NCBI GenBank assembly: GCA_932294295.1
Contig: OW028574.1
Span: 31,752,145 to 31,816,144, forward strand
DNA: 64,000 nt
Reading direction: 5' to 3'
From: Alitta virens
Lineage: Eukaryota; Annelida; Polychaeta; Phyllodocida; Nereididae
The translations under genes were made by a program, and so were the position numbers. Of this stretch, positions 11,901-22,462 are shown piece after piece; the stretch's first letter is position 1; each line of letters opens with the position of its first letter. The notes below the pieces were generated by a model. That model was not told where the DNA came from. It saw nothing but the letters and a program-made list of their open reading frames with translations, and made no database searches.

Positions 11901-13543
11901 TGTTAAATGTCAACAAAAAGAAATGTTTGGCGATGTGTACACGATGGCAATACGGTGTCAACAAGGAGGTAACACGACTGTCCAGGAAGAGTGCGGAGTG
12001 AACCGGATTTTTCACGGTGCCTTCAAGGATATACCCGGTCTTTACACCGTGTTTATTTGTGTGGAACCGTGTTGGTCCTTGTACTCTCCGGCGTTAATGG
12101 CGGCGAATTATTCATGCCCGGTTGACGCCGGACGTAGCCGGAGATACCACGAAGTATGCCGGAGTCAACACGGAGATTCTCGGAGATCGGCGGAGTCTAC
12201 TGGAAGTCTACACAAATCAACACAGATCAACACAGATTAAATACTCCAAAACCTCCGGCATGAAAAATTGAACATGTTTAATTTTTTTCCCCGGAGTCCC
12301 AAGGTGGTCCCGGATCGCCCCGGACAATGACGGACATTGCCGGAAATAAATACGAGGTCTACACGCTATTACCGGAGTTTGCCGGAGTTATACTCCTGGA
12401 CAATCCGGCGTCTGATCCGGCTATGTGTGAAGGGCCCTTTAGGCGGGGTTGTACCGTAGTACACACTCGCCATTTATTCCAATGCTCACGTGCATGTGGT
12501 ATTTACAAAGCTGGGTGACACAGAAGATTCCAGCCATATCTTTCCCCTTTATGTTGTGAGCATCATTCTGTTCCAGGAGGAACTTCATTCAGGATCCTCA
12601 AAGTTGCTAGGGAAGGAGAATGCTTCAAGTACACTGAGCAGAAAACACGGGCAAATGGCTACGACTGGTACCGAGTAGATTACAAGGGAGAGGTAATAAT
12701 ATGTTTCTCCACATCGTCTTTCTGCTGTTCGCCAAAAAATTTACTGCTTGCTGTTTTGACAAACATTTTTCGCCAACTTTATAGAACATCTCAGTTAGCT
12801 TTATTCACATCTTCTATGTCAAATTGTCAGATTGCTGACATTGTTAACTGGATGCATTCTAGGCCGCCTGGGCTGCAGGGAAGTTCCTGGAAATCGGGTC
12901 CCCATCGCAGTGCCCATCAGGTCCACCAGATAGGTCATGCATGTGTGTGACAGCCACGAGACTCAACATCAGATCAAGAGGTAACATGCCATGTCATGCC
13001 ATGACATAACATTACATTAAAATAATCATTTGCCTGCCTGTGGTCCTGTTGGCTATCATTGATAGACATGGCTTATTATATATAGTGCTACCTGTAAGCC
13101 CGATAATTTTGATTTTGGTGCAGCAAGCGTTTCTAGCAGTGTCCTAAGCACAGTCAACAAGGATCAATGCTACAGGTACACTGGTCAAAGGCAGAGTGGA
13201 AATGGCTTCTTTTGGCTCAGTCTGGAATTTAATGGTCAGGTGAGCCAGTGGATATGCTTTTCATGTATACTCTACGTGTCTGTTTATGCAGTTTCAACCT
13301 GACCCAACAAGATGTTTACTTCTGGCTTGATCAGAATGACAAATATCACAGAATTTTAAAATAAACATCGTAATTTTTGAAAATTTGGCCAGCCTGAAGA
13401 CAATTTTACCAGTCTAGAAAAAGCGATAACCAATAGATTTTTGACTAACAAGACAAGTCAACTTGATCTAATAAGGAAGTCAGCTTATGTCATTAGTCAT
13501 ATATTATTTAGCTCAAATATAACCGCAAAGGAATTGTAAACAT

Positions 13544-13623
<80 letters not shown>

Positions 13624-16600
13624 CTTGCAATATATATATATATATATACAAATGTTTAATAATTTATTATACAGGAAGCCTGGGCAGCTGAGCGGTACCT
13701 TCGAACCAGCAGCAATTCGGAGTGTGTAAAGAAGAAAGCCACAGACACTTATGGTAAGGTACACACTTCTTATAAAACCATGATTTGATAATTGATTAAG
13801 ATGCACAATAATACTTATTGTTTATTGATCAAATGCACTATACGTAGAAATGACTTACTTTTCCTGTGAAATGACTTGTTTTGATGAATAAAAGAAGCAT
13901 AGTGATCTCCTTTATGGCGTCAAGATGAAATTGTATATGTTCTAGATAACTTGAAGTCCAGTACTAAGCGTGTCACTAAATTGATAAAATTCACAATCTT
14001 TGGCTCTCTACATAGGAAATACTGTTCAAGTGAATCAATGGAGCAGAATGAGAGTCATTTGTTACTGCACTCCATCTAAATGCTGAAAGTGGCTCACTGA
14101 GATGAGCTACATTTTATTTTCCATATTGGCAAATTTTGTATATTGGTATCATGCAATAAATATATATGTACACAAAACTCTAGTCATAATAAACAAATAA
14201 GTGATAAATGAATTATGAATATTTTAAATCTTTAAACTTTAGTGATAATATGCCAATGTGGGAAAGATCACGACAGCTGGATGCTGCAATGGGGGTGACT
14301 CCTGAATATGATGCAGTATTCGCTGGTGCTAAAATCAGTTATCAGCACAAGCAAGCTGATAATGTTTTCCACTTCGGTGATCACCAGGGAGTGATAACTA
14401 TGTCAAACACTGACGGATTTGTGACAACTAGGGCAAACAATAAACAATTTTAGTAACAGTAGTTATGTTATTGAAAACAGAGAGCAACATTTAACACTAT
14501 TAAAACTGCTTTATTATTAAACAACATCACTACTATTAGAGTACCTCAATATAAGACCACCTAACAATTAAGTGCACCTCACTATTTAGACACCTCAATA
14601 TTAAGACCACTTCGTTATCAAAACTGCATCACTTCCATAAGAGCACCTTGATTTAAGGCCACTTCACAATTATCACCACCTCAATATAAGATCATCTCAC
14701 AATTTACTGTACAAACACCTCAAAATAATAGCAAATCACAATTAAGATCACCTCGCTATTTAGACACCTCAATATTAAGACCACTTCGTTATCAAAACTG
14801 CATCACTTCCATAAGAGCACCTTGATTTAAGGCCACTTCACAATTATCACCACCTCAATATAAGATCATCTCACAATTTACTGTACAAACACCTCAAAAT
14901 AATAGCAAATCACAATTAAGACCACCTCGCTATTTAGACCACCTCACTATTTAGACCACTTCATTATTAAAACCACATCAACATCAAGAATACCTTTATA
15001 CAAGACCACCTCACAATCAGGACCACTTCACTATTTTGACCACTTTACTGGTGAGACACTTCAATATTAAAACCACTTCAGTATCAAAATATAAGAACAC
15101 CACAATATAAGACAATGTCACAATAATGACAAATCATCAATAAGACCAGCTCATGATTAAGCCCACCTCACGATTAAGACCACCTCATTTATAAAACCAC
15201 TTCATCATGAAGACCACCTGTTAAAACCACATCACCATGAAGACCGCCTCATAAAGACCGCCTCACTATTAATACCTCATTATTTAGCAACTAAATTTGG
15301 AAAAAACTTGATCATTGTATTTAAATGACCATTAATTCTGTCATTAAGACCACTCAAATTTGCATTAAATGGGCAGGTCTTACATCAGCTCAAATTTCCT
15401 TAACAGCAAAAAATTTATAATTATAGTTAGATTTTTATTTCTATGATTTTGAAAAAAAAATTAATCTACATACCTGACCATTCAATAATATCATTGTGAA
15501 AAATAAGATCCATGTGCAGTGGAGTACTATTGCTTCTGATACACTCATTGCAGACATATTATGTTTAAAATCAGCCACTTGATGACAAACAACTAACAAC
15601 AATCAATTCTAACAGGGATTAAGTTTTTGTTAAATTAGTTTTAAGTTGTCTACTCTCATAGTATGAGATCAGTCTGGACTTCAAACACAGAGACCCTGCA
15701 ATTATATATTGTGCTGGTTCTGCTCAAAGACTCATTTTTATGCTCCTTTTGATTACATCAACTTCAAAAAAAGGATATAGTAACCTAAGGGATTAAAATG
15801 AAGAATCAACCAAAGGATGAGACATTTTACCTTCCTCCAGATCTTGTCCATAAAGCTTTGAATAAAGTCAAAGTGAAAGAAGCTTCTGGCCCTGATAACA
15901 TCAGTGCGAAACTTATTAAATAATGCAGTTTTCAGTCTATTTTACATTGTCCACCAGATGTTTAAGTGGTCCCCTTCATCATGCAATTTTCCATCAATAG
16001 AAGTTGGGTGAAATCATTCCAGTCCCAAAGTATGATCTGCCCCAGGTGGACAATGACCTTGGACCTGTGACCCTGACCTCCATTCTTCCAAAGTGTCTTG
16101 AGCAAGTTGGACTCTTGCTTCTTATGCCTTTTGTCCAGGATAAGTTAGATCCCCTGTAGTTCGCTTATGATGGTTGTTCAACTGAGGATGCTGTCTGCAC
16201 ACTCACTCATCGTCTCACAAAACATTTGGATACTAAATCAGGCAACACAGCCAGAGCTACATTCATTGATTATAGCTCAGTGTTTAACTCTATCCAACCA
16301 CACATTCTTGTGAGGTTGCTGGCCTTTTTGGATGTGCCTACTTATCTTCAACTCTGGATACTCGACTATTTAACTAAGAGACCCCAGTAAGGAAAAACCA
16401 GGCATAAGAGGTCTGACCGAATAAAGAGAGTGTGTAGATTTTGTCAACAATTGGCGTGAACGAAACTTTCTTAACCTGAATATATCTAAGACTAAAGAAA
16501 TGACTTGGGACTTCAGAAAATCAAATTCCTGTAACTGAAAATGATATGCAGGTTGATATAGTACATCATTACAAATATCTGTGTCTGACGATTGATGACA

Positions 16601-18573
16601 AACTCTCTTTTTCATTGCATGTTAAAAACCAAATTAAGAAGGCAAACAAGAGAATGAACTGATTGGCAAATGTTCTGATTTGATTGTTATGTTTGAAAAT
16701 GCAACAGTGCGTAGTGTCTTGATGTATAACCGTGCTGCTTTCTATGGTTCACTAACCCAAGCATTAAAGAAAGATTTGAACCGTCCATGTTATGTGGAAA
16801 AATTGTGGACTCTTCTTTAATTGAAAGTATTGAGCTGGTATATCACAAAAAAGTCCAAAGCTTGACAAATAACATTATATAAAATGGTGAGCACCCCCTA
16901 AATGGTTAATATATTATGCTCCCAAGTGGACGAAGGATGAGGACTCAAAGATTCAGAAACACCTTTGTCCCAAAATCCATAACAATGATGAATGCTTGTT
17001 AACCTTTAACTTTATTCTGTCAGAGAAGTAAACTTCACTTTTGCTGATTAAGAAATATTACGTTTTGTCATGTGATTATGGCATCATAATGGACTTGAAA
17101 ATGCGTGATTGAGTTGATTCCCATTGAAGATATTGCTGCAGATAATGGATTAACATTGAGAACAAGCTTCAAGGAGGACTAGCAAATATTTTTTTCCACC
17201 CCACACAGTGGTTTAGCAGACATGCTATCCACCCTGAAGCTCAATACAGCAAATACTCTACCTGAATCCAAAACTACCTGGGCCTGTATGCATCCGTATC
17301 TCCAGATATCCTTGGATACATATGCCTATAGCCTACTAACATGTTCTGTTAAACTATAATAACACAAAACACAGACAGATAATCTAGTATTTACTATTAT
17401 ATAGTTACTGGTTAGCATAGTATTAATTTTGAGAGTTCGCTTTCCACAGGATAGATTTGAATAGCTGATTTTATGAGAGTATAGCTCAGAACTGACGACT
17501 TCTTACAAAAGTTTTACTGTACACGGCAGTGCATTCTATATTGTAGAGGGTTGCACCGGAAGTGGCAGAGTGGACTACCAGAGCAAACAAGTCTCAGACA
17601 GCAAAACCAGGGACAAGCTTGAAGAGATAGCTGACTATTTCTGCACCAGGCTTTATCTGTTCAGTGGAGATCGGACTGGATCTGGCACTTCGCTGGTTTG
17701 TACATGCGGGTGTTATCAGTTAACTTATCATAAATCATCTTGGGTGATTTGAATACGGTCTCTAAAAACTACTTAAATTACAATTTCTTATCACTTGTCT
17801 TTAAAAAAAGAGGAAATTCACAATCTTGCCTTTCATTAAAAATCGCAAGGAAAATCCTCCGGCGGAAGTTGAATGTAGTCAGGGAATTCCTCGCAAAAAG
17901 ATGACGTACAACACAGCAATTATCAATTAACTTTATGATCTCTAATGATACCTGTGTACAGAACAGTCTTATAATTCTAGGGGAATACAAAAGATAGATG
18001 TTTTTTCCCTGCACTCTTTGTTGGTCTTCTAACTGATACCATTCATTTTACTTTTAGCACAATGTAAGGCGAGCTGCAGACTTTTGGCTGGATGGGTTTG
18101 ATGCTTACAACGGTGCCATCAACATCTGGGATGGTTTGAGAGCAAGCAACCTCTTCAACGATGAAGGCTGGGAGGTGAGTCAATTCACAAGTGATGACAC
18201 AAGCTTTTTAGGTCCAAATTTTAAGGAATACAATTGGTTGGTTGAAACTCTATTACCATATCAAGGTTTACAATATTGAAATTTTGTTTGCAATACCACT
18301 ATGTAATAACGCATTAAAATATATTGAAATAGAAAGATAAAAACTTTAAAAAAAATCATATAATATGGTTTTCATTGATGATTATTCAATCTATTAAGTT
18401 CACTTATGTTTTTGCTTTAAATGATCTTGCAGGTTATCTGGCATGGTCCACACACCATCACTGGAGGAATCCACATTCATGTGGGCAGATATGACTACCC
18501 ACGAAAAACCTGTTTCAAGATGGAGGGCACGACAACACACAATGTTCGTGACTACAGTTGCCACCCTCTCTGA
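8940..18573 (+). CDS. Gene B: secreted double-SH3b + M15-type zinc peptidase
   Basis: Exons: leader ending at 8991 (AT|GTAAGT); 9170-9300; 12577-12692; 12863-12980; 13124-13239; 13675-13753; 17547-17695; 18058-18174; 18433-18573. The frame is continuous through GT-AG junctions, giving 322 aa. The split start yields MNQCMILAVLLC, a signal peptide. Two SH3b domains follow (about 32-100 and 108-180), opening CLCVTARSLNIR and CMCVTATRLNIR. The M15 domain (about 188-322) has SGDR (227-230), SLHNVRRAAD (zinc H238 and D245), EVIWH (276-280) and HIH (H292). This matches the SxHxxGxAxD and HxH signatures of M15 peptidoglycan peptidases, with Arg where Gly is usual. Predicted role: extracellular cleavage of bacterial wall stem peptides, with the SH3b repeats binding the wall. 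AATAAA lies at 18705. Introns 2 and 6 are large and full of mobile elements. The leader exon start is a guess. Confidence 0.88.
9336..9353 (+). repeat. Poly-C tract
   Basis: About 17 consecutive C just inside gene B intron 2. Similar tracts occur at about 8739, 11586, 34158 and 38827, with a poly-G at about 2081. Confidence 0.9.
9698..10447. mobile_element. MITE, family 3, with internal direct duplication
   Basis: The terminal inverted repeats are AAGGCATTCACACTGTCAGGAT at the left and, inverted at the right, AAGGGGCGTTCACACTGTCACGGAT. Inside, a block of about 78 bp (AAAACATTTTTAAACATG ... AACTTGCTCG) occurs twice, at about 9749-9830 and 9922-9999. The right part is GC-richer and full of short GACGTTCG/GACGGACATCCG-type repeats. 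No transposase. Related fragments appear at 23640-23830, 37960-38110 and 56480-56770. Confidence 0.7.
10448..11813. other. Gene B intron 2, middle part; no feature recognised
   Basis: AT-rich intronic sequence. A poly-C of about 13 lies at about 11586. No exon of the gene A/B/C family, no transposon protein and no RNA gene were found here. Confidence 0.55.
11814..12438. mobile_element. Harbinger-type MITE with TTA target duplication
   Basis: The terminal inverted repeats of about 40 bp are nearly perfect. Both ends read, inward, AGGSCCCTTCACACATAGCC, then GGATCAGACGCCGGA. The element is flanked by TTA on both sides (11811-11813 and 12439-12441). A 3-bp TWA duplication is typical of PIF/Harbinger elements. 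The 625-bp interior is unusually GC-rich and packed with CCGG(A)-containing repeats such as CCGGAGT. No transposase. It sits in gene B intron 2. Confidence 0.8.
13545..13650 (+). repeat. (GA)n and (TA)n microsatellites
   Basis: (GA)n of about 36 units, to 13618, is followed by (TA)n at 13630-13648, in the intron just before gene B exon 13675-13753. The minus-strand frame across it is an artefact (poly Leu-Ser). Confidence 0.95.
13754..14520. other. Gene B intron 6, first part
   Basis: No recognised exon. A short plus-strand open frame at 14208-14453 (81 codons) begins NYEYFKSLNFSDN. It resembles a fragment of some transposon protein but I cannot assign it. Confidence 0.4.
14525..15375 (+). 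repeat. 'ACCACCTCACTATTAAGACC' degenerate tandem array
   Basis: About 850 bp of short degenerate units (consensus near TTAAGACCACCTCACAA). It contains one clean direct duplication of 174 bp: the block starting CACCTCAATATTAAG at 14591 recurs at 14765. Related stretches lie at 5868-6268, 21690-21898 and, inverted, 38340-38530, so this appears to be the internal repeat of a dispersed element. Confidence 0.75.
15800..16990 (+). pseudogene. LINE reverse transcriptase relic (CR1/Rex1-like)
   Basis: Broken frames read like non-LTR reverse transcriptase. In order: KVKEASGPDNIS (about 15868), a VTLTSILPKCLEQV motif (about 16069), the catalytic-block lookalike ARATFIDYSSVFNSIQPHIL (about 16252), then LWILDYLTKRPQ (about 16351), and further down NISKTKEM and ALKKDLNR. 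The FxDxSSxFNxIQPH block is typical of Rex1/CR1-group LINEs. At least five stops or frameshifts make it non-functional. It lies in gene B intron 6, same strand as the gene. Confidence 0.75.
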
Positions 18574-18704
18574 TCCATTTGACATCACTTCAATAAATTT
18601 TAACTGTTTACCGCTTACCCCCTGATCTTTGGATGAATTTTGATAACAGTCGAATTTCATTGTTGCCTATGTTGTTTCTGTAAATAATAAAATAACTGAT
18701 CAAC

Positions 18705-18710
18705 AATAAA
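18705..18710 (+). terminator. Poly(A) signal of gene B
   Basis: AATAAA lies 132 bp after the gene B stop codon, followed by a T-rich stretch. Confidence 0.7.
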
Positions 18711-19318
18711 GATTTTTGGCACATTTTACTTCGATTGTTCTTTGTGTGAACATATAGAAGTCATAATTTTCTAAGGATCGATGGTATTTATATATGAAGT
18801 ACAGTTTTACTGACGTGTCATAACTTGAATTATAATTTATTGTAGTTTTTTATTTTATGAAATGGATTGAACACATCAAAATTGTCAAAATAATGTCAAA
18901 GTGCCTTAAGAACAATGTTCAGAGATTACTGACAGGCAGAATTCGTATTGTGAAAGTTTGGAAGGTTGGACCAGCTGTACCAAACCAACCATTTATTTAT
19001 TTTTGACCCCTATAGCAAACGTTGACTTGGTCTATATATATATATATCATCGATGGGGTGGTCAGGGATGTAGCTATGAAGAGCTTGAAATGACCCTGAT
19101 CTATCCAACCCAGATATCCTTTTGATGGCTTATAACCTTACTCCAAAAACTAAGATGCCCTCTCTTAACAAAACATGTAGACTAAAATGTGGGCATCCCC
19201 AGATCATCCCCATTGCCTAAAGATATATGGCGGACATGGTGTTACTTACACCTTGTAATTGTCAAGTGCTTTAGTATGAGAGCAGACACAATCTGTATAA
19301 GTGTATCATTTTTAATGG
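18711..19318. other. Spacer between genes B and C, no gene seen
   Basis: AT-rich, with a short (TA)n at 19034-19048. No exon or repeat family recognised. Confidence 0.6.
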
Positions 19319-19506
19319 TGGGCCTAGCTCAGAGGTAGCGCTCTGGGCTTCCAACCGCTGGGTCCAGGGTTCGATTCCCAGTCGAGCCTAAGTTGGATGG
19401 CTGTTTCATCCTTCATCTCATTGCCATGGTCCCTGCATGTCCTAATTAACCCAACTGGTGCAGAAACACAGGACGTAAAGCCCTAATCACCCACCCACCC
19501 ATCATT
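19319..19506 (+). mobile_element. tRNA-derived SINE, copy 2 (best copy)
   Basis: The head has an A box (TAGCTCAGAGGTAGCGC), an anticodon-like loop CTTCCAA as in tRNA-Gly(UCC), and a perfect B box (GGTTCGATTCC). The body reads AGTTGGATGGCTGTTTCATCC, then CCATGGTCCCTG-CATGTCCTAATTAACCC, and ends AAAGCCCTAATCACCCACCCACCC. The acceptor stem does not close properly, so it is not a functional tRNA gene. Confidence 0.85.
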
Positions 19507-20000
19507 TTTAATGGTTAATTGGAGCCAGTCACTCAACCAGGAACTCATATAGTTAAATGTTATGAAAAGTTAAAAATATATCAGCATCAGAGTTTCATTA
19601 GACATAAGATAGAATAATTATGATCATCCTGGTTCCTGGTTAGGGTAGTTATGCTGTTGGTGTCATCAAATTAATTGAACATGACTAAATCCTGTATCAC
19701 TGGTTGTGTTTTTGTAATTAGGATACTATTTTTGGCAATGGTTACGTAACCCTTGCCCTTATCTAATTTTATTTTACGCAGATTGTTCCACTATCATTTA
19801 CCAATGACAATTTTTGTGCATACTAAGTTTCGTTCCAAGAATAGTAACTATAAATTTGACGCCAGAAACTAATTATAATATAGGTATATACATGACACAA
19901 ATAACTGCGCACAAAGTACCATTTTACTTCCCCAATCATTTTGCTTAATTTGTGACCAACGCCCTCAGCATCCCAGTAGCACTGAGATACAGCACTGAGG
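19507..20000. other. Upstream of gene C, no gene seen
   Basis: AT-rich sequence with only short spurious frames. A gene C promoter should be near its end, but no TATA box stands out. Confidence 0.5.
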
Positions 20001-22398
20001 CAACATCTCAAATATCAAGTCAGACATGTAAGCAGCCTACTTTGTTCATTTGTCTAAGAGTTATTGTAAGCTAATATGAGGTTAACGTGAGGCTGTTTAT
20101 CTGTTATTATCATTATGTTATTTATGGCTAACAAACTGTTTTATAACGAAGAAGTGTTAATAGTTTGAAATATTTTCATCATAAATTTAGTTGGACAGGC
20201 ATATGCAGAGTGTATTACTCCTTGCTAAGAGCAGGCTGAGGAGCTTCAATGGCATCTATTTTTAAACACATTTGTGAACAATATTTAACAAAGAAAATGA
20301 AAACAGAGTAAAAATGGATCACTATAAGAAGTAAAAGGGTATGACCAAGCAAAACACATGGTGTTGGAGGATATAATTATATGCAAAATTATCTAACATT
20401 GGTGTGAATCAGATGCTGTCTGGGGAATGGGTAGTATATGATACTGTTTTAGTATATGATACATATAATTTTTTTTTTTAGCCATCACCTGAGGGGCCAA
20501 ATTATGATTGCTACAACGGTTTTAATAGTTGGGATTTGTGCCACGTGCTTGGCGAATGTTGAAAACACCATTTTGACTGCTGATGGAGCATGCCTGTGTG
20601 TGACTGCCAATGCACTCAATATCAGGAAGGGAGGTAATGAATAAAAAAGAATACAAGAGAATATACTTTATTTAACCCGATGCTTCCATATAGAAAAGTG
20701 CAGATAGTGTCAGTAACTGTGGTATTTTTTTCAATGACATTTCATTCTACAAAGTTGCCAGTGATTCCAAATGGACAGATACATCTTTTAATAATCATGG
20801 AAGAATGGCAGTCCTTTTTGTTAGTCAACAATATATGTCTTTTCCCTTATTTCAGCTGGTGTAAAACATGGCATTACTGCAGTGGCAGCAAAAGGTCAGT
20901 GCTTCAAATACACGGGTGGCCAGCAATTTGCCAATGGCCAGCGTTGGCTTAGAATAGATTATGGTGGTCAGGTAAGTCAAAGTCAATGAGTAAACCAAGT
21001 AGATATTATTAGTAAGCTAAGAAGGCCACAGCAAGTGTGTGCAGTGATACGAATGGAAGGGGTTTATTACGGCTTGATAAATGGATTTCGCTTGATATGA
21101 TACTTTTCTTAGTGATAGTTGTATTAATTGTAACTTGTTGGTGATGAGAATAGCCACCTACAGGGACCTACTGTACTTCCTTCATAGATATCTTGGGCTA
21201 GTGGAAGGCACCTGACAAGTGGGTCACCCTCTCAATGTTCAGGAGATGTTTCAGAGCTTGGAGACGCGTGCCAGACTCATGGTGGACGTAAGTCAATTAG
21301 CTAAGACAAAAGAGAAATGTTTGGTCTCATCGATTGTATTCGACTTCGGCAGAAGTTGGAAAGCATGATCACATTCTTGTTTTTATATTTCTTTTCAGCA
21401 TTTAATCAAGAGTGCTTGGACTGTCTATGTGAGGTAGACATTTTATATTTTTCTTGACTAAAAACGGACAAGCAAGAATATACATTTGTACAACAGAAAA
21501 TATATATCATTAACAAGTTCTGTTTCATACAGGTTGCATCTAACTGCAGACCAATGGGCTGCAGATTTGATGTATATTCTGATTCATGTGGATACTTTCA
21601 AATCAAGAGCGACTACTACCGGGATTGTAGAGCTCCTGGAAATGGTATGTGAAGTAGAAATTTTATATTTTTACCATTAATACAATGATATACAGTGGAA
21701 ACCCACTTCAAGACCATCTCACTACTAAGAACACCTCACCATTAAGACCACCCATTTACAGACCCAAGTAAAGTGTATTATTAGTGTGGCAGTATAATGA
21801 CACTCTATTAAGACCACTGTGACCTTTCCATTAAGACCACTAAAATTGTATCCATTGGCAATTAAAGGTGGTCTTTATGGCGAGGTTCCACAGTGGATCC
21901 ATTTGACATTCAATTTGAAGCAGTGCTTTTCCAATTGTGTTCAAGAATTGAAATTTATTATAGCTGCATCAATTGCTAATTTTCTATGATCCGGATTAAT
22001 TCTACATTTAGAATTACTGTAATAAGATCAGACCATGCGATATACTACATGTATGCCTTAGTAATGTGATCAACTTGACATAATAAATGCATTCAGCTTA
22101 CATTTGATCATATTCAATAAAGTGTACTCTTCTGCTTCCTGTAGACTGGCTGAGCTGTTCAAATGATCTTACCTGCTCTTCAACGTGTGTAAGGAATTAT
22201 GTCAACCGCTACTATGGTTACTGCACGGGGTCTTTGAATCCTCAATGCTGTGAACAAGCTGTGCGAATGCACCAGGGTGGGCCCAGAGGCTGCCAAAAAA
22301 GCTCAACAGATGACTACTGGAACAGAGTCAAGGCTTGCTTAGCAACAAAGGAAAGGGATCGAGTCAAAATTACCTACCTCAACAATAGTATCAAATGA
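20000..22398 (+). CDS. Gene C: secreted SH3b + i-type (invertebrate) lysozyme
   Basis: Exons: probable leader ending at 20027 (AT|GTAAGC); 20494-20633; 20856-20971; 21188-21287; 21399-21433; 21533-21644; 22145-22398. Continuous frame, 252 aa. The split start gives MGQIMIATTVLIVGICATCL, a signal peptide aligning with gene B. The SH3b domain (about 36-105) opens CLCVTANALNIR. The i-type lysozyme domain (about 120-245) has CLDCLCEV, GCRFDVYSDSCGYFQIK, CVRNYVNRYYGYC and GGPRGC, with at least 13 cysteines. Family members cleave peptidoglycan using a Glu in CxxESxC and an Asp in CRxDV. Here the Asp is present (D144) but the Glu position is Ala (A133). Muramidase activity may be lost while isopeptidase or wall-binding functions remain possible. 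AATAAA lies at 22457-22462. The internal ATG at 20504 is an alternative start. Confidence 0.9.
21690..21898. mobile_element. Small TIR element with 'TTAAGACCACC' interior
   Basis: Ends are ACAGTGGAAACC at the left and GGTTCCACAGTGG at the right (inverted). The interior has repeated AAGACCAC(C/T) units and an inverted GGTGGTCTTTATGG near the right end. It lies in the last intron of gene C. Confidence 0.6.
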
Positions 22399-22456
22399 CG
22401 TGGGTTTGGAGCAAAAAGTTACTGTAAACCATATATTTTCATAGAGAGTGAAACAA

Positions 22457-22462
22457 AATAAA
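22457..22462 (+). terminator. Poly(A) signal of gene C
   Basis: AATAAA 59 bp after the gene C stop codon. Confidence 0.75.

Noticed and set aside
13513..13806. 97-codon minus-strand ORF
   Set aside because: Most of it is the (GA)n microsatellite read as Leu-Ser repeats, overlapping a real exon of gene B on the other strand.
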